A program made the translations under genes and the position numbers. DNA of 64,000 bases. Origin: Alphaproteobacteria bacterium (GTDB lineage Bacteria > Pseudomonadota > Alphaproteobacteria > Rhodospirillales > WMHbin7). The stretch covers positions 1-64,000 of the forward strand of contig JADFZV010000007.1 in NCBI GenBank assembly GCA_015232335.1, read 5' to 3'. Positions 26,875-33,807 of this stretch are shown here, piece by piece. The notes under the pieces were generated by a model. It was not told the origin of the DNA. It saw nothing but the letters and a program-made list of their open reading frames with translations, and did not search any database. Position 1 is the first letter of the stretch; each line of letters opens with the position of its first letter.

Positions 26875-27346
26875 ACCCTTTTATCTCCGCCTCTTCTGGA
26901 TGGCCATTGTGGTCTTGCTGGTGGCGTTGCCCGCCTGGCGGCGCAGCGACATACCCGCGCGCTACGGCATCGGCATGGAAGAGTTCAAGGCCAAGACCGA
27001 GGCCATGGTGGCGGCCTTTGCCACGGGGCGCGAGGAAGGCGGCATTCCGGTCATTCATCCGCCCGAGGGCGATGTGTATCTTATGGCGCATCAGTTCGGC
27101 TGGTACCCGGTTCTGGAAATGGAAGTGGGGCGCACCTATCGCCTGCATGTCCTGTCCGAGGATGTCATGCACGGCTTTGCCGTCACCTTCGATCATGGCG
27201 CCGAGCGGCTTTTGATGCCTAATCAAGCTGAAATCGTGAGTTTAAGGCCCACGGTGCCCGGCCATTACCAGATCATCTGCGCCGATTATTGCGGCATCGA
27301 ACACAACAGCATGCGCGCCCCGCTGATCGTAACACCCAGGCGCTAA
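26864..27346 (+). CDS. CuA-type cytochrome oxidase subunit II-like protein
   Basis: A 160-residue protein with one N-terminal membrane helix (LFWMAIVVLLVALPAW) and a cupredoxin domain. The CuA site is complete: His in SEDVMHGFAV near 105, and the CADYCGIEHNSM cluster near 141-152 gives two Cys, His and Met. It should take electrons from a cytochrome c and pass them to the subunit I upstream, which it overlaps by 11 bases. No subunit III or heme-synthesis genes accompany it. It is convergent with the MarR gene, overlapping by four bases. Confidence 0.88.
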   Translation: MARKPFYLRLFWMAIVVLLVALPAWRRSDIPARYGIGMEEFKAKTEAMVAAFATGREEGGIPVIHPPEGDVYLMAHQFGWYPVLEMEVGRTYRLHVLSEDVMHGFAVTFDHGAERLLMPNQAEIVSLRPTVPGHYQIICADYCGIEHNSMRAPLIVTPRR

Positions 27347-27777
27347 TCCAGGTTATCGAACATCCTGCGCAGTAGGACGTGCAGTTTGTGAATCTCGGCA
27401 TCGCTCAGCCCCGACAGGGCGCGCGCCTCGACGGCCAGCGCCTTGGGAATCAGATTTTCCGCCATCTTTTTGCCTTCTGGCGTCAGGTGCACCAGAACGG
27501 CTCTTGAATCTTCCAGACTGCGCTCGCGCTTCAGAAGACCCCTTCGCTGCATATTCCCCAGCATGCGCGACAGCGTAGAAACATCGATGCTGGTATGGCT
27601 GGCGATTCCCGCCTGGGTCAGTTCCCCCTCATGCCAGACGGAAGCCAGCACGCGCCACTGAGCCAAAGAAAGCTTGTGCACGGCAAGCTCGCTTTCAAAG
27701 GCTTCAACGATGCGCCCCGCCGCCCTGTTCAGAAGATAGGGCGTGAAGCGATCAAGATCGAACAGGCTTGCATCCAA
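27343..27777 (-). CDS. MarR-family transcriptional regulator
   Basis: A winged-helix MarR protein. Taking TTG 27777 as start gives a typical N-terminus (LDASLFDLDRFTPYLLNRAAGRI) and 144 residues; TTG 27828 would add 17 residues that do not look conserved and would place an operator-like sequence inside the gene. The recognition region is TQAGIASHTSIDVSTLSRMLGNMQRRGLLKR (read as TQAGIASHTSIDVSTLS then RMLGNMQRRGLLKR) and the wing is EDSRAVLVHLTPEG. It is the last gene of the minus-strand cassette. Its likely targets are its own gene and the intergenic region at 32.1 kb, which share the nine-base half-site TGCAACTAT. Confidence 0.88.
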   Translation of the reverse strand: MDASLFDLDRFTPYLLNRAAGRIVEAFESELAVHKLSLAQWRVLASVWHEGELTQAGIASHTSIDVSTLSRMLGNMQRRGLLKRERSLEDSRAVLVHLTPEGKKMAENLIPKALAVEARALSGLSDAEIHKLHVLLRRMFDNLD

Positions 27778-27783
27778 GGATCG

Positions 27784-27813
27784 GCATCCGAAGTTGGCTT
27801 CGGATGCAACTAT
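27784..27813. promoter_or_regulatory. Inverted repeat and MarR-type half-site at the marR start
   Basis: GCATCCGAAG (27784-27793) and CTTCGGATGC (27798-27807) form a perfect 10-bp inverted repeat with a four-base spacer. Overlapping its right arm is TGCAACTAT (27805-27813), identical to each arm of the operator at 32116-32135. This fits an autoregulatory site, or an RNA hairpin just before the TTG 27777 start. It lacks a T run on either strand, so it is not a terminator. Confidence 0.55.
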
Positions 27814-27841
27814 ATCCCAGCCCGGCAAGGATTCCAGAAAT

Positions 27842-28621
27842 TTAGAGTTTCGCCCGCTTGAATTGGCCGATCAGCGATCCATCGACCAGGAACGGAAACA
27901 GGCGTTGCACCAGAACGAACAGGCGCTCGGGCCCCATGGGATAGACCGAGCGGGCATCCGATTCAATGGCGCCAACGATCTGCGCCGCCACTTTCTCGGG
28001 TGAATCGAATTTCATGGCAAAGGGGCCCACCAGATGCTCGAACTGCTTGGAGGCAGGCGTCTTTGTTGCCCTGGGCGCACAATAAGTGACGCCAACCCCA
28101 TCGGGGGCCAATTCGCGCCTAAGCGCATCCGAAAAACCGCGCACCCCGAACTTGGTCGCCGAGTAGGCGGCAAAATGTGGAAAGGCGATGTCGCCGAACA
28201 TCGATCCCATATTGACCACACGAGAAGGCCTGCTTGCAATCAGCAGCGGCAGGAGATCGCGCACCAAAGCCATGGGCGCCACAAGATTGACCGCCACCTG
28301 CCTTTCCAGCATTTCGTCGCCGATCTCGCCATGCGGCATGACCGCGATGACACCGGCATTGTTGATCAGCAGATCGAGCCGCTTGAACTCAGTCTCGGCA
28401 ACCTGACGCAGCTTGCGCCGATCATCGGCTTGCGTGACATCACCCTCGACGATCAGGAGATGATTGCCGCCGCCAGCCATCTCTCTGGTCTCGCGAAGCC
28501 CTTCCAGATTCCTGTCAGTCAGGATGAGACGAGTCCCCTTGGCGGACAAGGCAAGTGCTAGCGCCCGACCGATGCCTGACCCAGCCCCCGTCAGCAAACC
28601 GCTGCAATTTGAGAGATTCAT
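27842..28621 (-). CDS. Short-chain dehydrogenase/reductase
   Basis: A classical SDR of 259 residues: cofactor loop TGAGSGIGRALALALS near 11, DRN after the second strand (suggesting NAD preference but not proving it), NNAGVIAVMP near 88, active Ser in VVNMGSMFGD and YSATKFG (YxxxK) near 152. The C-terminal 40 residues are hydrophobic and may touch the membrane. The start overlaps the stop of the diiron-type gene upstream (ATGA), so the two are coupled. Substrate is unknown; context suggests a ketone or aldehyde made from an activated fatty or aryl acid. Confidence 0.9.
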   Translation of the reverse strand: MNLSNCSGLLTGAGSGIGRALALALSAKGTRLILTDRNLEGLRETREMAGGGNHLLIVEGDVTQADDRRKLRQVAETEFKRLDLLINNAGVIAVMPHGEIGDEMLERQVAVNLVAPMALVRDLLPLLIASRPSRVVNMGSMFGDIAFPHFAAYSATKFGVRGFSDALRRELAPDGVGVTYCAPRATKTPASKQFEHLVGPFAMKFDSPEKVAAQIVGAIESDARSVYPMGPERLFVLVQRLFPFLVDGSLIGQFKRAKL

Positions 28622-29295
28622 GATGTCTCCTTGATGCCATGGCGATCGCCGAGATCACGGAAGATATCGCCGTAAAGCTTGTAGAAGTCCCTGGCCGCCT
28701 CCAGAACATGCGCCTTCTGCTCGGGCGAAGTCAGGCTGTTGACCAGCTTCTCGAAATAGGAGACGTGCTGCACGTCCAAGGCTCCATGGCTGGTCAGATA
28801 GGAGAAGGCCTCGGGAACGCCCTCCTTCTCAAAACCCTTGATGATGGCATCACGGGCATGATGGGCCAAAGCCACCGACATGCCTTCCAACACATGGACC
28901 ATGCCGAGCAGGCAATAGGGACTGACGCGTTCGATGCCAAAATAGGCGTGCGAGATCATCAACCGGCAGGGCAGGCGCCCCTGACCATGGCGCACAGCCT
29001 CAGCGTTGCCGCCCAGCGCCTTGATGTCATCCAGAATCCATTCATCGTGCCCGGTCTCTTCGTCGATATAGATCACGAGCGATTTTTTGTAGGACGCATC
29101 GGCATCAACGCAACAGGCCACGGCCAGATTGAGCAGGGGCACGGTGTGCTTGACGTGATGATAGGCTTCGGTCAGGAAATCCAGGTACAGATCCCTGGAC
29201 GCTCCTTTGGCCATCGCGTGCCGGATCAGGGGGATGTTCTGGAACTGGCTGCGTTCCTTGGCCGTCGCTTCGACAAGTTCCTCGTAGAAAGTCAT
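28618..29295 (-). CDS. Heme-oxygenase-like diiron protein (iron-containing redox enzyme family)
   Basis: A 225-residue all-helical protein of the TenA/PqqC-like fold, starting at ATG 29295 after GGGGGG. A full metal-ligand set of the heme-oxygenase-like diiron oxidases can be read: Glu80 and His83 in EETGHDEW, Glu137 in HVLEGMS, and His170, Asp174, His177 in SHGALDVQH. The spacing matches UndA, the enzyme that makes 1-undecene from lauric acid, as I recall its ligands. Such proteins are often misnamed TenA transcription regulators. The gene lies between an acyl-AMP ligase and an SDR, which fits oxidation or cleavage of an activated acid. The exact reaction is inference. Confidence 0.8.
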   Translation of the reverse strand: MTFYEELVEATAKERSQFQNIPLIRHAMAKGASRDLYLDFLTEAYHHVKHTVPLLNLAVACCVDADASYKKSLVIYIDEETGHDEWILDDIKALGGNAEAVRHGQGRLPCRLMISHAYFGIERVSPYCLLGMVHVLEGMSVALAHHARDAIIKGFEKEGVPEAFSYLTSHGALDVQHVSYFEKLVNSLTSPEQKAHVLEAARDFYKLYGDIFRDLGDRHGIKETS

Positions 29296-29314
29296 TTCAT
29301 CCCCCCCTGGAATT

Positions 29315-30757
29315 TTAGCTAAGAACCATTGATTCGATAGCCTGCCTGCGCACACGCCCGTTGCCGGTCAGGAGCCCCTTTTCCACCAACACGCTTTCGC
29401 CGACGACAAGCGCCTGAGACGGCTGCGCATAGTCGGGAGCATCGGCGGTCAGACCCGCCAGCCTTCTTTCGATATCGTCACGGCTGGCCGTTGCAAACCA
29501 ATCGAGCCCAAAGCTGGATGGCGTTAGAACCGCCGTCGGATGGGACTGTCCATGGCCGACCACCACTGCCCTGGCGATCAGGGGATCGGCAAGAATCATG
29601 CCCTCGATCCATTCCGGATTGATGTTGCGCCCGCTTGACAACACGATCAGATTGTCCTTGCGCCCATGCACGATCAAATTGCCGTCTGCGTCGAATGATC
29701 CCAGATCGCCGGTGGCAAAACGCCCAGCGCCTTCCGGGCCGTTCAGATAGCCAGCCATCACGGTGGGGCCCTCGACCACGATCTCGCCATTCTCGATGGT
29801 CACCTTGACGCCATCAAGCGGCTGCCCAGCCGTGCCCACAAGCGATTGTCCGGGCCGGTTGACCGAGACGACGGAACAACATTCTGAAAGGCCATATCCC
29901 TCATGCACGGGAATGCCGTGCGCCATGGCCGACCGGCAGAGCGCTTGCGGAACCGGAGCCCCGCCAACGGCAACGAAGCGCAGCGAGGACGGGGCCACTG
30001 ATTTCGTCACACCCAGCCCGGCCACCCAGGCTCTGAGAAGTTCGGGCACCAGCACGGTCACGGTGGGCTGCACATGCTTGGCCCTGGCGACCAGGGGAAC
30101 AAAATCGCCAGAGGCCGCCGCCTGCGCCGCACCCGTCGCCATGAAGACGGGAGCGCCAGCCAGCAAAGGCACGTGAATTCCTGCCACCTGCTCCAACAAA
30201 AGCGCCTGAGGCAGAACTGACAAATAGCGGTCTTGCGCGTTGCCGCCTGAGGCGGCGAGCAACCCTTGAGCGCTGGCGTTCAATTGGTCCGTGCCCAGCT
30301 TTACGCCTTTAGGCGCACCCGTTGAGCCCGAGGTGTAGATGATGCGCCCACCCGCTTTGGCCTTTGAGATATCGAGTTTTGCCACTGCCGGCGTAATGTC
30401 ATGGACGGGCAGGCCAAATTTTTCCGCCTTGTCGCTCCAGCCCGGCGTGGTCAAAACCGCCCCCATGCCCGAATCCCTTGCGATATGCGCCAGTTGCTGA
30501 GCTGAAAAGAAGGGCGGCAAGGGAACGAAGGTTTTTCCCGCAAAGGACAGGGCCAGATCGGCAATGACGAAAGAAGCACCACCCGGCAGCAGGACGCCGA
30601 CGACTTCGTCAAGCGGCTCAACCTCTTGCGCCAGTCCCCCAACTCGTGCAGCAAGCTGCCTGAAGGTCAGTTCGTCAAATCCGTCATCCAGCGCCAAGCT
30701 GCCGCCCCGCTGCTCCGCCCAGCAGGCAAGACGGGCTAAGGCGTCAAGCGCTGGCAC
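29315..30757 (-). CDS. AMP-dependent acyl ligase (ANL superfamily)
   Basis: A 480-residue adenylate-forming enzyme starting at GTG 30757. The phosphate-binding loop IIYTSGSTGAPKGVKLG is near 145, HEGYGLSECCSVVS near 285, and TGDLGSFDADGNLIVHGRKD near 370. In the last motif the usual catalytic Lys (nGKxxR) appears as Arg (LTGNGRVRRQ), which may alter the first half-reaction or reflect use without CoA transfer. It is about 50 residues shorter than fatty acyl-CoA synthetases. It overlaps the thermostable-hemolysin-like gene by 14 bases and is followed by the diiron gene, so it probably activates the pathway substrate. Confidence 0.87.
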   Translation of the reverse strand: MPALDALARLACWAEQRGGSLALDDGFDELTFRQLAARVGGLAQEVEPLDEVVGVLLPGGASFVIADLALSFAGKTFVPLPPFFSAQQLAHIARDSGMGAVLTTPGWSDKAEKFGLPVHDITPAVAKLDISKAKAGGRIIYTSGSTGAPKGVKLGTDQLNASAQGLLAASGGNAQDRYLSVLPQALLLEQVAGIHVPLLAGAPVFMATGAAQAAASGDFVPLVARAKHVQPTVTVLVPELLRAWVAGLGVTKSVAPSSLRFVAVGGAPVPQALCRSAMAHGIPVHEGYGLSECCSVVSVNRPGQSLVGTAGQPLDGVKVTIENGEIVVEGPTVMAGYLNGPEGAGRFATGDLGSFDADGNLIVHGRKDNLIVLSSGRNINPEWIEGMILADPLIARAVVVGHGQSHPTAVLTPSSFGLDWFATASRDDIERRLAGLTADAPDYAQPSQALVVGESVLVEKGLLTGNGRVRRQAIESMVLS

Positions 30758-31322
30758 GGGAGACGCTCCCGCTGTTCGGGCTGCACCTCAATTGCACCAT
30801 ATCTTCGTGAATGGCAACAACACGCGGCGCCGAATGATAATAGCTTCCCCAGACTTCGGGATTGGCCACCCGACTGGCCTCGGCGGCGCAGACATCGAGC
30901 GCCGGAACGCCGGTGCGGCGCAGCATGGCGCGCAGACGATCCGTCGCCGTGAACACCGCCCAGCACACACCTTGGCCCTGAAGCAGGCGAACGATATGCT
31001 GAACCAGGATCATCGCCACGCCGGATTGGCAGCCCGCCAGATTGGTGATCTCGGCAATCTGCTGGCGCGCCACAGGCCTCTTCCAGATTTGCGAAAGCGA
31101 GTCTTGAAGCGGCTCGCTTGTGTAATTTTCGGAAAAGAAGCCATCTTCGATGCAGCGAATTCCCGCAGCGACCAAGGGCTGATCGCTTTTGTCGAAGAGA
31201 GCAACAAGCCGGGCGGGAAGCTGGGTCAGTTGGGCGCCGAAGGTTTTTTCATAAACGCCTCGGATGCTGGCCTCGACCTGGCTGCGCTTGGGATGCTGGC
31301 GATCGACGACTTCGAATCTCAT
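30744..31322 (-). CDS. Thermostable hemolysin-family protein (GNAT-like)
   Basis: A 192-residue protein matching the T_hemolysin family (named for a Vibrio haemolysin): SENYTSEPLQDSLSQIWKRPV and AEITNLAGCQSGVAMILV at about 67-107 are the recognisable parts. The fold is related to acyltransferases and acyl-homoserine-lactone synthases, so a true haemolysin role is doubtful. ATG 31322 follows AAGGGG; longer forms run into the upstream gene. It lies 16 bases after the DUF6134-like gene and overlaps the ligase. Together with ligase, diiron protein and SDR it forms a set that I recall seeing side by side in other proteobacteria. Confidence 0.8.
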   Translation of the reverse strand: MRFEVVDRQHPKRSQVEASIRGVYEKTFGAQLTQLPARLVALFDKSDQPLVAAGIRCIEDGFFSENYTSEPLQDSLSQIWKRPVARQQIAEITNLAGCQSGVAMILVQHIVRLLQGQGVCWAVFTATDRLRAMLRRTGVPALDVCAAEASRVANPEVWGSYYHSAPRVVAIHEDMVQLRCSPNSGSVSRASA

Positions 31323-31338
31323 GGGGATCCCCTTGCCT

Positions 31339-32013
31339 CTAACGCAGCACGTAGGAAATCTGGCTGCCGGTTCTGTCCTTGAATTGGTACTGCACGACAT
31401 TGCCCTCGGCATCGATCCACAGATCACGCTCAAGCTCGCCCCGAATGGCATAATGTGCCGCCTGCACCTGCGAGCCCTTGACCGCTACGGCTTCCTTGCC
31501 CTGCTCTGCCACGGTCACTTTCATTACTTGGCCATGAATCGTGTTCAGAAGCTGGGTTTGGCGAACCGTGTCGGCATTCCAAAGGCTGGCCGGAAGAACC
31601 GTTTGCGGGGCCGTGCTCTTGCCGCCATTTTCCGGGGTCTCGGCCTTGCCCTTCACCGACTTTGCGGCCGATACGTTCAGGGCCTCGGCGGCCTTATCCA
31701 CGGAAAGCTCGTAGTCTGGACCATCGTCATGCGTCTTCGAGACCAGGCGAACGAGCTTGCCGTTTTCCCATTCCTCGGTCGATTTCTGAACGAAACGGTA
31801 GGCGCTGACGAACAGCACCTTGACTTCGATATCGCTTTTCACATTGACCAGGGTTCGAGACCCATTGCGCTCCAGCTTGACCGTATGGCTTCCGATGGGC
31901 GAGCCATCGCGAAGTACGGTATAATCCAGCACATCCATGGAGGCCCTGGCGGCGAGCGGAGACCCAGCCAAGAGGCAGGCGAAGGTGGATATGGCGAGCG
32001 CGCGTTTGATCAT
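31339..32013 (-). CDS. Periplasmic DUF6134-like protein
   Basis: A 224-residue exported protein with a Sec signal peptide (ALAISTFACLLAGSPLAARA). The mature part is beta-rich: LDYTVLRDGSPIGSHTVKL, VKSDIEVKVLFVSAYRF, and ends with DLWIDAEGNVVQYQFKDR. This is like DUF6134/DUF3108 proteins, which resemble lipid- or lipoprotein-carrier folds. It is the first gene of the minus-strand cassette and may carry the hydrophobic product or substrate; that is inference. The operator at 32116-32135 lies about 100 bases upstream of its start. Confidence 0.75.
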   Translation of the reverse strand: MIKRALAISTFACLLAGSPLAARASMDVLDYTVLRDGSPIGSHTVKLERNGSRTLVNVKSDIEVKVLFVSAYRFVQKSTEEWENGKLVRLVSKTHDDGPDYELSVDKAAEALNVSAAKSVKGKAETPENGGKSTAPQTVLPASLWNADTVRQTQLLNTIHGQVMKVTVAEQGKEAVAVKGSQVQAAHYAIRGELERDLWIDAEGNVVQYQFKDRTGSQISYVLR

Positions 32014-32115
32014 GGGACACCCCTGTAAGGAAGCTTTGTGTCTTTTGTTGGACCAATATTATTTTCGCGAAGATGACTGGAAGCTGAACGGCTGAGGGGC
32101 TATTTTTCCCTTGCT

Positions 32116-32135
32116 ATAGTTGCAAATGCAACTAT
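32116..32135. promoter_or_regulatory. MarR-type operator between two divergent operons
   Basis: ATAGTTGCA, two bases, TGCAACTAT: a perfect inverted repeat with 9-bp arms in the 159-base gap between divergent genes. Size and symmetry fit a MarR dimer site. It begins 38 bases before the ATG of the EntE-like ligase gene and about 100 bases from the start of the DUF6134-like gene, so it could control both. The only other exact half-site I noticed is at the marR gene itself (27805-27813). Confidence 0.75.
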
Positions 32136-32172
32136 CATGACCGACGCCAATGCTTAACGTCAGGGGTGAAAT

Positions 32173-33807
32173 ATGCTGGAAGGTTGCGTCGCCTGGCCCA
32201 AGGAATTTTCCGACTGCTATCGCGCTTTAAGCCTTTGGCGCGATATTACTCTCTTTGAAATGCTTGAAGAATCTGCAGCCAAGGGGCCGGACCGCATTGC
32301 CCTGGTGGCTGGGGATGAAAGGCTGACTTATGCCGAACTGGTCGAGCGTTCCAAACAACTTTCGGCGGGGTTTCACGCCCTGGGCTTGAAGCCCCTGGAC
32401 CGCGTGGTCTTTCAGTTAAGCAATTCGGCAAGCTTCGCCATCGCCTTTTTCGCTCTGATCCGCAATGGAATCATTCCAGTGATGGCGCTGCCGCCGCACC
32501 GCCAGAACGAAATCCGCCATTTCTTGAAGTTTTCGGGCGCCGTGGCCTATCTGATCCCCGATCAGGTGCGGGGATTCGACTACCGCGAGATGGCAAACGA
32601 GATGAAGGCCGAGATTCCTTCGCTCGAACACATCATCGTGGCAGGCGAGGCAAAGGAAGGACAGGTTTCTCTCAACGATCTCATGGCAAGCCAGGCCCCG
32701 CAGCCAGTCTTTCGCCCCGATCCTTCAGAAGTGGCCCTGATGTTGCTGTCGGGCGGCACGACGGCCCTGCCCAAGCTGATTCCCCGAACGCACAATGATT
32801 ATGTGCTGAACGCGAGGCTGTCTGGCCAGGCCTGCCAGTTCGGCGAACAGACCGTTTATCTGGCCGTGCTGCCGCTGGCCCATAATTACTCCCTGGCCTG
32901 CCCCGGCATGCTGGCGGCCCTGATCCATGGCGGGCGGGTGGTCATTGCGGGGGGCCACGATCCCGACACCATTTTCGGACAGGTCGAAAAGGAACGCGTG
33001 ACGATCATCCCGGCGGCCGTTCCCCTGATCGCCTCATGGGTCAATTCCGATATCCCCAAGAAGTACGATCTATCATCCCTGCAAGTCGTGCAGAATGGCG
33101 GGGCGCGTCTGTCCACCGAACTGCGCGTCAAGCTGCGCGCCCATCTGGGGTGCCTGACGCAGGAGGATTACGGCACCGCCGAGGGGTTGATCAATCTGAC
33201 GCGTTTCGACGATCCCGAAGAGGTTCAACTGACCAGTTCGGGCCAACCCATCTGTGACGAGGACGAAATCAAGGTGCTGGATGCCAACGGCAACGAAGTG
33301 CCGGATGGCGAGCCGGGCGAACTGGCTGTGCGCGGCCCCTACACGATACGGGGCTATTACAACAATCCAACCGCCAACGCCAAGGCCTTCACGGCGGATG
33401 GTTTCTACCGCATGGGCGACGTCGTGCGCAAGAAAGGCCGCGTCATCTGGGCCGAGGGGCGCAAGGGCGACCTGATCAACCGGGGCGGCGAGAAGATCAG
33501 TGTCGATGAAATCGAAAATCTGATTCTCAAGCATCCCTCGGTCAAGGCAGTGGCGCTGGTTGCCATGTCCGACCCGATCTATGGCGAAAAGGCCTGCGCC
33601 TTTGCGACCCTGAGGGAGGATCAGTCCCTGACCTTCAAGGAGCTTTCGCAATTTCTGTTGGCTCAGGGCATCGCCAAGTTCAAACTGCCCGAGCGCCTCG
33701 AGGTTCTGGACGAATTTCCGGTCAGCCCGGCTGGAAAAATATTGCGAAGAACCCTGCGCGACATGATCGAGGCCAAGCTGGCCCAGGAAAAGAAGGATCT
33801 GACATGA
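32173..33807 (+). CDS. Aryl-acid adenylating ligase, EntE/benzoate-CoA-ligase-like
   Basis: A 544-residue ANL enzyme most similar in motifs to 2,3-dihydroxybenzoate-AMP ligase: LPLAHNYSLACPGMLA near 235, DYGTAEGLINLTRFDDPEE near 330, GQPICDEDEIKVLD, RGPYTIRGYYNNP, GRKGDLINRGGEKIS near 435 and the catalytic Lys in SPAGKILRR near 520. No carrier-protein or siderophore genes are nearby, so a CoA ligase for an aromatic or alicyclic acid seems more likely than siderophore synthesis. It starts the operon 32173-36369 and lies downstream of the MarR-type operator. Confidence 0.87.
   Translation: MLEGCVAWPKEFSDCYRALSLWRDITLFEMLEESAAKGPDRIALVAGDERLTYAELVERSKQLSAGFHALGLKPLDRVVFQLSNSASFAIAFFALIRNGIIPVMALPPHRQNEIRHFLKFSGAVAYLIPDQVRGFDYREMANEMKAEIPSLEHIIVAGEAKEGQVSLNDLMASQAPQPVFRPDPSEVALMLLSGGTTALPKLIPRTHNDYVLNARLSGQACQFGEQTVYLAVLPLAHNYSLACPGMLAALIHGGRVVIAGGHDPDTIFGQVEKERVTIIPAAVPLIASWVNSDIPKKYDLSSLQVVQNGGARLSTELRVKLRAHLGCLTQEDYGTAEGLINLTRFDDPEEVQLTSSGQPICDEDEIKVLDANGNEVPDGEPGELAVRGPYTIRGYYNNPTANAKAFTADGFYRMGDVVRKKGRVIWAEGRKGDLINRGGEKISVDEIENLILKHPSVKAVALVAMSDPIYGEKACAFATLREDQSLTFKELSQFLLAQGIAKFKLPERLEVLDEFPVSPAGKILRRTLRDMIEAKLAQEKKDLT

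Noticed and set aside
27784..27807. Inverted repeat as a terminator of the SDR gene
   Set aside because: No T run on either strand, and it overlaps a match to the MarR operator half-site.
31200..31420. Longer N-terminus for the T_hemolysin-family protein (start at 31451)
   Set aside because: The extra 43 residues overlap the upstream gene, show no homology and lack a ribosome site.
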